DNA from: Rotaria socialis
Taxonomy: Eukaryota; Rotifera; Eurotatoria; Philodinida; Philodinidae
Length of the DNA stretch: 64,000 nucleotides
Direction: 5' to 3'
Assembly (NCBI GenBank): GCA_905331475.1
Contig: CAJNYU010002677.1
Location: forward strand, 124,001 to 188,000
Shown: in pieces, positions 13,076-25,502 of the stretch
Position numbering within the stretch: the stretch's first letter is position 1
Layout: each line of letters opens with the position of its first letter
The notes under the pieces: model-generated
The model's input: only the letters and a program-made list of their open reading frames with translations
Database searches by the model: none
What the model was told of the DNA's origin: nothing
Translations under genes and position numbers: made by a program

Positions 13076-13309
13076 ATTATTTAAATTCTAGATGATTATT
13101 GAATAGAAGAAAGTTTTTATTCATTAAAGAGAAACTCTTACGTCGTTTTCAAGCCAAGAAGGATCTGTTGATTGATCATTACTGAAAGTATTTATTGACT
13201 CTGTATTTGCAGTATTATCGGAGCCGAATAAATCATCCTCTGGAACATCTGTAATTTGTACTCCTGATGTTGCTTGATAAGTCTCATTGAATATATCGAA
13301 ATCAGCCAT
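12382..13309 (-). CDS. Clathrin light chain
   Basis: Three exons, 13309-13142, 13087-12907 and 12848-12382, encode 271 aa with matching phases. The acidic N-terminal part (DIFNETYQATSG, VPEDDLFGSD) is followed by a Thr/Asp-rich stretch that includes an (ACA)n run. Next comes a long basic helix (about 150-220: IAEKDVEENSKIQALREQAK) typical of the segment that binds the clathrin heavy-chain hub. The C-terminal module (WAKLIRFLELNSG, then KRDLSRMKTCIINAKRD) matches the conserved end of metazoan light chains. The protein regulates assembly of clathrin coats in endocytosis. The gene converges on Shark with under 200 bp between stop codons and diverges from the UBZ gene. It is longer than the vertebrate chains, mainly in the low-complexity N-terminal half. 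Confidence 0.85.
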
Positions 13310-13959
13310 TTTTTCGTATAGAAATGTTTACGTTAGTAACTTCTTCTTTGTTAATATTGACTAAATTTGTCTCACACTTTTCTTCGTCTGTTCGTTCTAG
13401 GTGTCTGTTTTTATCATTTCACATGACTTATCTTTTTTTTTCTTCATGTGTTATTAGTAAACAAATAAGACATAGGGAAAGAAGAGATATGAATAGTTTG
13501 CTTCGTCTTCTTCTTTTTCATCATTCAAATATGTTAGATATGAATTTATAAAGATAATGTTTAGTTATAGTTATACGATCCTATCAGCAATTGTGAGTCA
13601 ATACAGCTTTTGATGATCCTACTGAAAAAAATTGACTTCGAATTATTTAAATTTTTCTACTTGCATTTTATTGCAAAGCATTATATCTATCTACCTCTAT
13701 AATAAAATTACAAAAATAAAAGGAGCAAACAAAAAACAAGTATTTGGTTATTTTCCATTCCTCCGCTACTATGATTAATCGTATTCTTGCCCAACAGTAA
13801 TACGTGATGACTCATACTGCCTACTTCATTTATTAGTAGCATACATATTACTACAAAAGGTGTTTTTTTTTCTTTCAATTGTCTCATTTACATATTCCTC
13901 TTCTAGATTATACTTATCAATTAATATTTCGCCTAACAATTACAATGTATAATTCAGCC
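13310..13959. promoter_or_regulatory. Shared divergent upstream region
   Basis: 650 bp separate the start of the clathrin light chain gene (leftward) and the UBZ-finger gene (rightward), so the promoters of both should lie here. I cannot identify a specific box. The open frame at 13324-13551 is Ser/Phe-rich and not convincing. Confidence 0.35.
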
Positions 13960-15411
13960 ATGAACTCACAAGTATATTGTTTTAAATCATATTTTCTTTT
14001 TGTTTACAATAAAAATGATGTTTTTCTCTTAGGATGATTCCGACATAACTATTATAAATCCTTCGATTATAAATGAACATAATGATGAGTATGTACCTAT
14101 AATAACACGTTTAAAACAAGCTAATAATTCATCTGAAAATAGACAAGTAGCAAGTTCTCATGTTCAAAAATCTGCTGTTAAACATCCAAATTCTGAAGTT
14201 AAACAAGACTATATATTCGTTGATAATAATCCACAAGAACATGCTAAACAAGTTGAACAAGCATTAAAATATTATGTGCAAGATTTGACGCAAGAAACGA
14301 ATACACAATGGCAATGTGATAAACAATTAGTTGTACGTTTAATGGATCTTGTTCGACCAGTCTATTCACATGATCAAATGAAATTGATTGAATTAGAAGA
14401 AATGCAAAAACAAATTGGTTCTTTACATGATAAACGATATATTGAGCAACGAGAAAAATTTGAACAATTACGTGCGGAAATTTGTCAGCTCAATAAAATG
14501 TTACTTGAACACAAAGACGAACAATTAATATCTACTGATCATGCTGATCATAACTCAGTTTATAATATTGCTGATAAACGACGTAAAAATCAGTTGAAAA
14601 TAAATTTTATTTCTAATTCTTTTTGTTTTAAATATTTTTAGACTCAGTACAAGATTACGATCAATGGACTGAAATAGCAGATGATACAAAAAAACTTCAT
14701 GAGATTGTTCAATTACAACAAAATCAAATCAATGAACTTGTTAATTTAGTATCAGAAACAGGTAAATTAATCTCTGTTCCAAATATATTTAATACTTTCT
14801 ATTTCTAATTTATAGCGACAGTTCCAGTTAGTCTCATCAATCCACCTGATGATCCAAGTACTGATGCCAAAACTGTCATGCCTGACCCACCGAATCCAAG
14901 TAAAACATTTATGAATACACTTCTACAGAAGATTCAAAATTTGTCAGGAGGGCAAACAGAGCCAGCGTCAACTGATCTTGCGCCAGCAGTAACACTTGAC
15001 AATCATTCACCTGGTACATCACCTAGTCAATCATTGGCTACGTTAATTCCAGAATCATTTATGCAAGTACAGCCTGCCAATCAAACAGAACAAACCAAAG
15101 ATACACAAGAGGAAATAGACGACATGCAAGAACCTATACGTGACGAACCACATGTACTACCCATTGATATTCCCATCGTTCCTGTTGCTCCTCCAAGAGA
15201 ACTAAAAAAATGTCCCGTTTGCAGTCACGAATTTTTGTTAACTACTAGTGATGAAGACATGTACGATCATATTGAAACATGTTTATTTCCACCGACGGCT
15301 CGTGCTGAACCAACGCATTATGAATGCCCATATTGTTATAAAAAACTTCCAGGCAATAATGAATCAGCTTATCTTCAGCATTTATCAGACTGTATAAATC
15401 GGGATTTATAA
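13960..15411 (+). CDS. Coiled-coil protein with two C-terminal UBZ-like zinc fingers
   Basis: Exons 13960-13971 (only MNSQ, donor gtatat), 14033-14582, 14642-14761 and 14816-15411 give 425 aa in one frame. The middle (about 95-225) is helical and charged, with heptad-like stretches such as KLIELEEMQKQIGSLHDK. It is followed by a Pro/Gln/Thr-rich linker. The C-terminus has two fingers: CPVC...H...C (C360, C363, H379, C383) and CPYC...H...C (C398, C401, H416, C420). Coiled coil plus tandem C-terminal C2H(C) fingers is the layout of TAX1BP1/CALCOCO-type and some TBK1-adaptor proteins, whose fingers bind ubiquitin. That assignment is an inference, and no SKICH domain is seen. The tiny first exon is chosen because it supplies the only ATG in phase. 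An AATAAA at 15533-15538 probably ends the transcript. Confidence 0.7.
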
Positions 15412-18400
15412 ACATTGATTTCATATAAACAAAGCAAAGGAATCAATAGACATTAGCCCATGCTTTACTTTGTTAAAAAATATTTATTATGCTCGAAAAC
15501 GCGAGATGTATGTTTTTCTTTTATTTTCTTTCAATAAAAAGCATATTTTAAATTTCAAAGTTTTCTATAAACAACAACTATAGATGGAAAATAAAAAAGT
15601 TGCTCAGATCATATAATAAGGTTCAGTTTACATTCCGAAATTCCATTTGATATGAAAAAATATTCTGTTTACTTTCTTGATTTGTTTAGGTTTAGCGTCA
15701 TAGTTGGAAAACATGTGTCATGAGTATACGCACTATTTCAATGCTCTTCAAATAATATTTGGAAAGAAAGCAAGGTGCAATGTAAGCTAACCATGTGATA
15801 AATTTGTTGCAGTTTATAAGAGAAAAAATAACGAAGGGAGGCGAAGGTGGTTATTCTTCGTTTTTTGTTTTGCTTTCTGTACAGTAGGATATACTTGGAA
15901 AAGAGTATACCATGTCAAAAATATCCACTTCATCTAGCGAGCAAATCTTTTTTCAAGGAGCGACTTTTCCCGTACGGTTCTGATACTCTTTAAAAAAAAG
16001 AGGGTTGCCAGTCAAAAGGAAGATATCAACGATTTCCGAATGTACCACTTCTCCGGAGCACCTGAAGTACAATAATTATTCAAGGAATATAGGAAGAAAA
16101 AAGATGAATCATACAGCTGCGTCTTGCGATATCTATATTTATTCTTTGGATTAATTGATTGTTAGAAAATTTCAAGTTCTTTTTCAAGCTAGGTTTTTTT
16201 CTTTTATATTAAATATTTGTCAACGATTATACCAATGCCAGGTTAGTTTTCTTTTAGCCGAGCAATGTCTTACGTTTAAACCGCCAATGGTCTCATTTGT
16301 TCGTACATGCGCAGTCTGGATATTTATTTTAACTCATAGGAAAAAGTGTAACATCTACTTTTTTTCAAACTCCTTAAAAGCAATTACAAACGTGAACCCT
16401 AATGTTAAACACATTTCATCGCCACTTTCAATCGTTTTATTTTTCTTTACTTTTCAATTGATTCTTTTTCTGTACCCGTTAAAAAGCTTGACAACGACCC
16501 GTTTGTATAACTAACCTTTGAACAACATAAATTTATAACTAAAGATAAAGTCATTTCGAGTCACAATGCATTCAAGAATATATCCATTAGTAGATATGCT
16601 AAAAGTCGAAGATTTCATACCCTATCGAATCTTCAGGTGGATAACTTGTTTTCAATTTCGATCAAAAATATCACGAGTAGCTAGTGATTAACTTTTTTCT
16701 TTCCACCAGCAGCTGCTGAACTAATTATGTTCACCAACACGCTGAAGATTCCGATAGGATTCTGACGTCAATTACATTTTATTTTCGCCTGTCTTACTTT
16801 TCACCGAGTACAATATATAAAAGTGCAAAGACAAAATGTTTCTGCCTGAGAACTCAATTTAAAGTAAGAAAAACACATCATTCACACAGGAAGTATTTTA
16901 CTGAAGCAATGCAATATTCAAAAATATTGAACCGTTGTATGATCAATTTAACACAGTAGATAATACTTTTTTACATTGAAAAATTATCATCATTCTCGTG
17001 ACCTTACTAATTATGTTTTGGTCTGTAAAATATATAGACACATTCTAAAAATACTATCTCGACTCGTATTATTCATAAAAATTCATGAAATTTCTGTCAA
17101 AAAGATTTTTCTTATGGCTATATATATATATATATGTTATTCTGCATTTGACGGAAACTGTCTTTTTTTACTTATAGAAAGGTCGAACATAATTTTTTCC
17201 ATTATGTTTCTACTTCTTAAAATAGAAACACAGACACCCTCTCTCTCTCTTCACAAATGCATTGATATCGTATATACAATATATTTTCTAAATTTTTAAT
17301 ATTCTACGTCATATTCTAGTAATTAACACTCGAAATATCTATTAAGTCATGCTTGTGGAATTTTGTACTTAAATACAAAGGTGATTGTATTGTTGCAAGT
17401 TGCTTTGAAATATTCTATAATTAAAAGTCTAATTTGAAGTCTCCTTTTATGATTAGCTAATATAAAACTTTTTGTCGTTCTTTCACCATTGTCACCATCA
17501 TCATCATCTGTTATGTTACTCTATCAATTCCCTATGAAAAAAATCTTAGGTTTCTTTTACGAGAAAAAAAAATACTTGAAATTTCTATCTTCTAATCATA
17601 ATAATCAACTTGAAAAATCCTAATAAAAAAAAAAGAAAAGGTTCTTTCTTTTGTCGTAGTAAAATTATATTATTGCATTGTTGTATATCTATGGTCTATT
17701 TTAATGGACTGAAAGATTGTTTGATGGGTAAAGTTAAAAAATTGAAATGATATATTTGATTTTAAGAAAGAAAAGAAAATGTTCGCTTCGCTCTTGATTT
17801 TCAGTTAATTTCATTTATTTTGTTTTGTACATAAATACATTCATTGGAATCACTGACATATATATATCGAAGTAACGACGACAATTTTTCGTGTCGAATA
17901 AACTTCATCAAGGTAGCAACATTGAGACAAGTGTGTGTATGATCATTTGTTTGCTCGCACACATTTTATGTCTACTTTTGTAGGCAGAAGACGTTTGACA
18001 AGAAACAATCAGAAGTGTGTTTCTTTTTTATACATAAAAACACAAACAATACATCATAGAATAGCAATTCACTAAAGTGTCTTTTTTTTCATATAATACA
18101 CCACGATATACATTCATGAATTATGGCACTACGATTCGGTATGTACTTCGATTGAAATTTAAATATTGAACTTTGAATTTATCTATTAATCAAGTGCAAA
18201 GGTATTCTCTATCTTGGTATACTATCGTACTGTTTGTTTCTTTTGTATTTCAACGACCTTGCGTATTCAATATCGATTCTAGTTCAATCCTTGTCTTGTC
18301 TTTTTCTTTTTCTTTTGTTATTATACACCAGTATAACAAAAGGAAAAACGTTTCTTGAAACCTAGATACGTTCTAAACGTAAAAATACAAAGAAATATTT

Positions 18401-19076
18401 GCAAGGAGAAATAGCGAATGAATGATGGCCTTATAGAAAGCGCATGTATGCGGGTGTCTGAGCGAGCGAGAGTCGTTTTAATTATTTCAAAAATAAAAAA
18501 GGCAGAATGGAAGGACAGAAAAATAAATGAGACGAACAAGACGACTTGTCGTTGTTCTTTTCTCGTCGTCATTGCTTTTTGCTATTATTCAATCATGAGA
18601 AAGAGCAAACGACACTAGAAATGATACAATACGTTTCAGTGAGTATTGTTTCAAAGTTTCGTTTGATTTCTTTTTCTTTTCTTCTCTTTTCTTCTCTTTC
18701 CACTCTTTTCGTCAATACATTTACCGAAGGAAGAACTTTCGCTTGTTTATATATTTTGTTTATAATATATGCTATTGATTAATTGAATTTACTATTAATA
18801 ATACTACGAAACGTAGAGAGAAAAATGCTGTAAGTATATATATATATATATATAGATATTTCTCATTAAATAATATTTAATGAAAGGTTCCATTTTTATC
18901 TTTTCAATTATAACACATCTATAAAACAAAGTTAAAAGGTTTTTTATTCAAAAAAGGAAAAAAAGATGATAGACGGAAGGAACAATCACTCTCAATTTTG
19001 GTAATCTACATTGATTGGTTATATATTGTGTTTCTTTTTTTTTCTAACTAGTAAATTAACTCAGCCTCATCTATCC
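15412..19076. other. Intergenic region with hairpin repeats, no genes seen
   Basis: 3.7 kb of AT-rich DNA. Open frames (e.g. 16155-16514, 16976-17299, 18173-18358) are rich in Phe, Ile and Lys and have no domains. Structure seen: a long hairpin at 16629-16763 and AT tracts near 17121-17134 and 18836-18854. Confidence 0.4.
16629..16763. repeat. Hairpin element, 17-bp arms
   Basis: CCTATCGAATCTTCAG near the left end pairs with CTGAAGATTCCGATAGG near the right end (one extra base in the right arm). About 100 bp lie between the arms. It looks like a small foldback or MITE relic. Confidence 0.45.
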
Positions 19077-20635
19077 ATGAATAATATGTTCCCACCGATT
19101 AATCCTCATTCGAGGCCTCCCTCCGAAGATTTGCGTGGCGTTGGCACCAATGGCACAACTGAAATTCATTCGGCTTCGAAACAACAACAAATTCGACGAC
19201 AACAACAGCAGACAATCGATCAACAACGACGGAGTCCACTTAGAAGTAATTCGTTATTAACGACAACAGCGAGTAGATATGTAACAGCAGCAGCAGCAGC
19301 AGCCGCTGCTGCTGTTTCATCGCCTTCTGTATCGGTTTCACCTCTTGTTCGTTCACCATCATTTGTGCAAAATGGTTCTTCAGCACAATTTGAACCCGCA
19401 AAAAGTGAGCTAGATATAAGCAATATCAGTCACAACAGCAGTTCTTCTTTTAACACACACCTATCAATGCCCGATATGTTTATTTTCTTTCTTTGATTAA
19501 AATGAAAAAGCATGCTCGCAACTAATGCTGTGTAAAAAATAACATACCTGAGGAGAGAAAAAACATTCAAAAAGAAAAGAAAATTCAAAAGAATTCATAT
19601 ATATTTTTCTGTTGTTATTGTGTTTTAGTCATTTATCGGTCAAGTGATTATGCATGGAATGATCATTCCAATAATGTAAATGCCTCTAATCAACCGATGC
19701 GTGCTGGTAGTCCAATTAAAAGTAAAATCGTATCATCAGCACGTCATCTGACCAATGGAACACTACATGAAAGTACAGCAGCTACAGCTGGTGCGTCCAT
19801 ACTTCATATACCAACACCATCATCTCCACAACAAAACTTTCGTGAGGACATGAATAATGGAGATTTACTTGTATCACCTACAGCTAAATCTCGTCATACA
19901 GCACGATTTCAACGTACGAATAGTCATTTAGATAAATCACCTGCTACAGCTGGCTACGGTTTACCAATGCGAAGTGAAAGCTATCGTTCATCTCGTCTCG
20001 ATTATGGCGGCATGAGACCGCGACATACATCATCCAAACAACGAAATTATGTTAATTCTAAAACATCATTTCATGAAGTGAATAGTGGCGAATTCTATCT
20101 AACGAGTGCGCAAGATGAAAATATCTACTATCATCCACAACAACAACAACAACAACAAATGAGTTTAATGAGTAGTACACAGCGTTTAAATGGTTCAACA
20201 CTTGATATAACAGCTAGTCGAAAACCATTGTCACCTAATCGAACAAATACATATAATGTTCCAATGAATGGAACGGCTCAACATAATTATTTTACTTCAT
20301 CACAAGAACTTCATCGTAGTGAAACAAATATCGATCGAAATAATAATTACGGACGTTTTACTGGACGTGGTACAACATCCAAAGAACAAATTGTGTCTGC
20401 ACCTAAATATCGTCATTCATCAACAACACCAGTAGTAATGTCAAACGCACCTGGTGAAAGACATCCATCAGCTCAATCCTATAAATCTCGTGATGCAAAT
20501 ATCTCATATGCGTATACAGATGTGAAAAAATATATTGATGAAAATGATTTAATGTCACCCGAAAAAGAACAAATTATACGAAACTGGGTTATCGATGTTG
20601 AAAAACATCGACATCACTTACAAAAATTTGAGTGA
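19077..20635 (+). CDS. Low-complexity scaffold-like protein with conserved-looking C-terminus
   Basis: Two exons are visible. Exon 1 starts at ATG 19077 (MNNMFPPINPHSRPP) and is rich in Gln, Ser and a run of Ala. Exon 2 runs from 19629 (acceptor gttttag) to the stop at 20635. The second exon needs one base from the first, and the exon 1 donor is uncertain: gtgagc at about 19404 fits the phase, as do weaker sites at about 19430 and 19438, while the gtttat near 19478 does not. The product, about 450 aa, is basic, Ser/Thr/Asn-rich and mostly disordered, with a Gln run near the middle. Its last 40 residues differ in style: a compact charged helix (KKYIDENDLMSPEKEQIIRN) that looks like a short folded motif. 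I do not recognise the family. No transmembrane segment or signal peptide is present. Confidence 0.6.
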
Positions 20636-21128
20636 AGACTACATTTCTTTTTGCTTCTTTCTTTTCTGAAATCCGGTTTTGTTCTTGTTTTGTTCTAGCC
20701 CATTGAGTCTTTCGTGTGACGTTACTTTTTTTTCCTTCTTCTATAAATATACGTATATACATACATATATATATATATACATAGAGAGAGAGAGAGATAC
20801 ATAGATATACATTGAAATGGAGAAAAAACGAAAGGAAAATTTATTTATAATTTTTTTTCTGTTTTTTTATGTCATTGTTGTTTTTAATTCATTCAATCAA
20901 TAAGAATCAATCGTTAAGACACATCAAATATTCGTGTCTGTTCATCGTTTTCGGACCCTTTGAATACCAATTAATTTACTATTTTCTTTTGTACGTGTAT
21001 TTATGTAGGTGTGGACATTGGCATCTTTGGCGTTGTTGCTTCGATCCTTATGTCAATATTACCTATCAACATGTGTCGCGTCTTCATTACGGTCACTACT
21101 ATTGCTCAAAAGAGAAAATCATTCGACA
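20636..21128. other. Intergenic spacer with TA and GA tracts
   Basis: Between the scaffold-like gene and the channel gene. It contains an alternating TA run followed by a GA run (about 20756-20798) and T-runs. The overlapping frames around 20869-21208 are not protein-like. Confidence 0.4.
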
Positions 21129-22608
21129 ATGATTCAATTGACTGTATTGGTGACGATTTTCATTATATTTCTTCGAACTTTTACGACTTCCGTCTTAACA
21201 ACTATTGATCCTAAACATGAATTGTTAACTGAAATAGTTGGAAGGTATAGTGTTTTATTTATTTTTTGCTGTATATCGAATATTAGAAAAATATGAAGCA
21301 TCGATATTTAAATGTTCGTTTAGATATCGAATCGCTGCTCGGAATCTACGTGAAAGTGAATCAACAATACCATTTAAAATTCAATTTCCCATTCACGATA
21401 TACTTAAAGTTGACGGATCAACAAATGAATATATATTTCGAGCAACGATTGAAATAAATTATCAATTTGAATTTCTTCATTGGGATTTTAATGATACAAA
21501 AAATCGTTATTATGATATCAATGAAATTGTTCTAACTAAAACAATGCTGCAAACTCTTTGGCTACCTGACATTCATTTAAAAGATGAAGAATTTCTCTCA
21601 TTTAAAATTGAACATGAATCAGCTAAAATAACTCGTGATGGTTATATTATATGGATTCGTCGTGGCTTATTTACAATTCTATCATTAATTGATTTAACAT
21701 ATTATCCATTCGATCATCAATATATACGCATAAATATGTTTAATAAACAAAATTCATTTCGATTAGAATATGAAAAGAAAAATATCTCGAAATTTCATTC
21801 AATTGTATCACGTTCATTCAATTTATGGACAAGATTATTTGGTAGTTTGGAAACGAATTCAGCCGGAAATCATTCATTAATCTTTCAAGAAAGTGATCAA
21901 TTAATGAAACCAGTTCTTTTACGTGGTTGGTTTGTTCGAACACTTGGTGTTGAATCGAAACCTGATAGTGAAAATTTAAATTCATTGAGTATATACATTC
22001 TAATGCAACGTCGCCGTGAATCTCATATATATACAACTATTTTACCCACATTATTTTTTTCTGTGTTTATAATTATATTTTATTTTTCATCAATTAAATC
22101 CTATCAACGTTTAATGATTGGCTTATTGCATATATTTGCAACATTATTATTTATGATACATCTTGATAAAAAAATCTCAGCTGAACAATTATCCTATACG
22201 CCATTAATCTTACGTTATTTATCATTGATATTTTTAATTGAAATTTTATCCTTATTTTTCGATCATATTATACATTCAATATATTTTGGTGGAATACATT
22301 TTGTAACAGATTGGTTGCGTAAGAAAGACAAATATGAAAGTCAGCCAGCTCGTTTATCGCATGTTAGATTATTGACACAGGGTTTACAATTAAATAATAC
22401 GGATAATGACGAGGGAACAAATATATTTATGAAACAATTGATTGAACGTGAAGAATCATTGAAATTCGAAGACTATCAACAATATCAATGGCATCAACAA
22501 GCATGTCTGAGTGAATGTTTATGTTGTTCGTTTTTCTTAATAATTATTATTGTTGTATTTCTATTCATTTTTTTTATTGTACCGACATTTGGCTTTTATC
22601 AAAAGTGA
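21129..22608 (+). CDS. Pentameric ligand-gated ion channel lacking the Cys-loop cysteines
   Basis: Exons 21129-21244 and 21324-22608 encode 466 aa. The first exon gives a signal peptide (MIQLTVLVTIFIIFLRTF). The extracellular domain (about 39-265) carries the family hallmarks WLPDI in loop A and the IDLTYYPFDHQ signature. Four membrane helices follow: M1 about 275-293, M2 299-318, M3 330-355, M4 438-463, with a cytoplasmic loop between M3 and M4. In animal members the PFD signature is flanked by two cysteines 13 residues apart. Here the corresponding positions are Ser (about 159) and Ile (about 173), so the disulfide cannot form. Ligand and ion selectivity cannot be told. The gene is convergent with the caspase gene, 116 bp apart. 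An AATAAA lies at 22672-22677. The ATG is chosen for its signal peptide and phase. Confidence 0.85.
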
Positions 22609-22724
22609 CTTAGATGTATTTTATTCGTAATATATAAACACGAGAAGAGCAAACAGAAGAAAAAATATTCGAATAAATTTATCTGACTTTTAAGATAAAC
22701 TATATACAGAAGAAAAAAAGTAAA

Positions 22725-23782
22725 TTATTTTTTTATTTTAGGAAACAGTTTAACGTCTTTTGTTAATGTTGATACAAAAACAGGAATTTGTTGACGCTGA
22801 TTCATATAAGGATCAGTACAATTAGAATGATAATCCATCGATACACGACGATTAACTTTGGTTAAAATTCTTAACATATCCCATTCATGACTGTGATCAC
22901 GTAACATATCGCAAAGAGCTTGAATAAACCATGAGCCTTTTAGAGAATTTCGCCAAGCATAAAAACCTAAGACAGTAAAAACAAATTCTCATACTTATAC
23001 TACATATGTAAATAAATATTACCCGGCATCGTTGAATATACTAATAAAAAATCTGCTTCAGACGGTATATGCGATGCAATACTAATCACTTCATTATTAT
23101 CTTTCATGGGTAGTTTTCGATGAGATGTCATCACTTTTTGACCGCGACATGCCTAAAAAATGAAAATCAATTTTAAATAACAAATCAATTTTTAAGTGCG
23201 AACTTGAAAAATAAAAATTTTCGGCTTTCCAAGCAACGTATTCGCTGATCTTTTAAACGGTTCTGTTAGAGTACTTATATTGAGTGGCTGATCGGCACCA
23301 TAGATAATATCTCGTTCATCTCCATGTGATAACAAAACAAAAATAAAACAGTCCGATTGTGAATAATCTCGTTTGGCAGCTAAAAACGAAACTTCAAAAT
23401 ATTGTCATCAATGAAAAACCTCTCTTTTACCTTGTTCAGCAATAGTTAATATTTGTGCGGCTGTTCGATTGTGATAAACTTCTGTATCGAAACCAAGTCC
23501 AAGAAACGTTCCTTCTAATCGACTAGCATCGAGATTGGTTCCATCACGCGAATTTAAACCTGTATTTGGATGAAAATCTTTATTGTTAATAATAATCGCT
23601 GTGCCACGTTGTTTATGTCCCATGAAATATTCATCGATATCTGTAAAGCCGAGTTTTTCTGCTTGTCCAAGACTAGAGCAAAATTTTAGATTACACGTTG
23701 AAACTTATTATTATCGGTCATACTTCATACGAGGATTACTTCCATCAAGTAGATCGCCATTTTGATTTGGCTTATTTGCCAT
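22725..23782 (-). CDS. Caspase (C14 family), short prodomain
   Basis: Exons 23782-23724, 23672-23431, 23379-23204, 23152-23023 and 22966-22725 give 282 aa. The large subunit begins with RGTAIIINNKDF and SRDGTNLDASRL. The catalytic His is in LLSHGDE (about 119) and the catalytic Cys in FQACRGQ (about 161). The small-subunit part has LLVYSTMPGFYAWRN and SWFIQALCDML, the usual substrate-pocket segments. The prodomain is only about 40 residues, so this is an effector-type cysteine protease that cleaves after Asp. No CARD or DED is visible. The ATG lies 75 bp downstream of the RASSF stop and just after a good acceptor (atttttag), which suits spliced-leader addition in a polycistronic unit. All catalytic residues are intact. 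Confidence 0.9.
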
Positions 23783-23856
23783 TGAGAATCTAAAAATTGA
23801 ATCGCGCATTATATCTATTAAATTTACCATGAAAAGAAAACAAAAATTCGTTTTTA

Positions 23857-25502
23857 TTAGGACTGATTTATAGAAATTTCAAATTGTCTGAGTAATAATT
23901 GTTTGTATGCTAAATATTTCCTTTTAATTGCGTGTATTTGTTCGACTTCTTCATAAGAAAATTTATCGATAAATGCGCGCAACATTGAGTCAGGCAGTAC
24001 AAGATAATTTGATACTTCCAATGGAACTGTTTTAGATTTTCCATGTTCCATTAAATAAAATAAAATATCGTTTTCGAACGGCCCAGCTAATATGCGTAAT
24101 ATAAGTGGATAATCATCATCGCTCATTTCGATACAATTCCCATTTTGACTTTCAACTTTGTATAATGCAAATAAATTCGAATTGGATTCTTCAATAAAAT
24201 GCTTGGAAAATAAAAGTGATATTGTTTCGTGAACTGTTGTTTCAGCATCGATATATACTGTTGTCATACTGTCTTTTGCTGGAATAAATGAACGAGCCTG
24301 AAATGCAACAAACAATCAAGAGTACTATTCTAAAAATGAATCAATTATTTACTTCGTCATCGTCATTTGATGATTGAATAAAAGATGGTATTGTGACACG
24401 TAGAGTTTTACGTTGATTGGATGATGCGCGAATCGTTTGAGCACGTCTCAGATTGACGATTTGATTTGGATCATTATCATCGGTTAAATATAATTTTGTT
24501 AAAATAGTATCATCGTAACATAAACGTTTACATATCGAGTCAAGATTCTAAAACATCAAGATACATTCTTTTGATTGATCTCTCAAGAAGAATTTCTATA
24601 AAAAAAAGAAATGCTTATCTATTCATTGTTCTCTCAAGTGTCTGATTTATTAATTATGCAAACGATGTTTTCAATTGACTATTTACTTTAGATTGTTGTT
24701 GATCATTGTCATTTTCATTATTTAGTTTTTCGTCAATCATTTCATAAATACCCAATGATTTAGGATATAGACCTAATGGTATTGATTGCCCAGATAGAAG
24801 TTTAATCGGTGTATTGATATTCCAATAGATACGAAGCATACCGGAAACACGCATTTTATCAGCTTTCTACAATTTTCGACGTTTTTAATTAATCATCTTC
24901 TAATTATAAATAGAATACTATACCTGAATGATATTTAAATGTGATGTTTTCTTTTGATTATATTCATTATAGAGATAAACTCGTTCAATAAACGATCTAA
25001 TTCAAATACAATCAATAGAAAGATTGAGTCTAGTAAACTAAAAATTTACTTCATTGATCCATAACGAACAGCTGAACTTGTCGAAGTATCATTATCCTCG
25101 GTGATAGTGGTCGTTGTTGTTGTTGTTGTTGTTGTTGTTGTTATTGAAGTGGGTGATGATTCTTTTTTTATTTTAATCGTATTATTATAACAACTAACAC
25201 AAAAAATATCCTCATCACGCTAAAACAAAAAACAAGATTAATCATTCTAATAAATAGTATAGATTTATTTCAATTCTATGCACCTGTTCGAAAGCTCCGT
25301 CGCCAATCGATTTATGGCACTCAACACAAATGATACAACCACTATGTAGAACTTTGCCTGATATTAATCGTCGTTCATCTAAATTTTCAATAAAATATAC
25401 AGGCAAAATTATCTATTATCTCCATCATGCGTGATATGTTAATGCGCAGCATGCATACATACCGTATGGTATTGGCTGCAAACAAACTGGACATTGCGAC
25501 AT
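23857..25502 (-). CDS. RASSF protein, invertebrate LIM-RA-SARAH form
   Basis: Exons 25502-25463, 25378-25284, 25219-25050, 24996-24924, 24866-24687, 24547-24353 and 24297-23857 give 397 aa in one frame. Residues 4-56 form an exact LIM domain: CPVC, 17 residues, HSGC, CIIC, VEC, 17 residues, CVSC. A Thr run follows (tandem ACA codons). The middle part (KMRVSGMLRIYWNINTPIKL) and the Ras-association domain (about 257-342) lead to a C-terminal SARAH helix (about 351-393, LPDSMLRAFIDKF). Classical RASSF proteins bind Ras-like GTPases through RA and Hippo/MST kinases through SARAH. Drosophila RASSF also starts with a LIM domain, whereas vertebrate RASSF1/5 have a C1 domain. The start at MSQCPVC is the minimal choice: the frame stays open upstream and may add an N-terminal extension (see findings). 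Confidence 0.85.

Noticed and set aside
19220..19423. Minus-strand frame with an Ala run
   Set aside because: Shadow of the Ala/Gln-coding trinucleotide repeats of the plus-strand gene.
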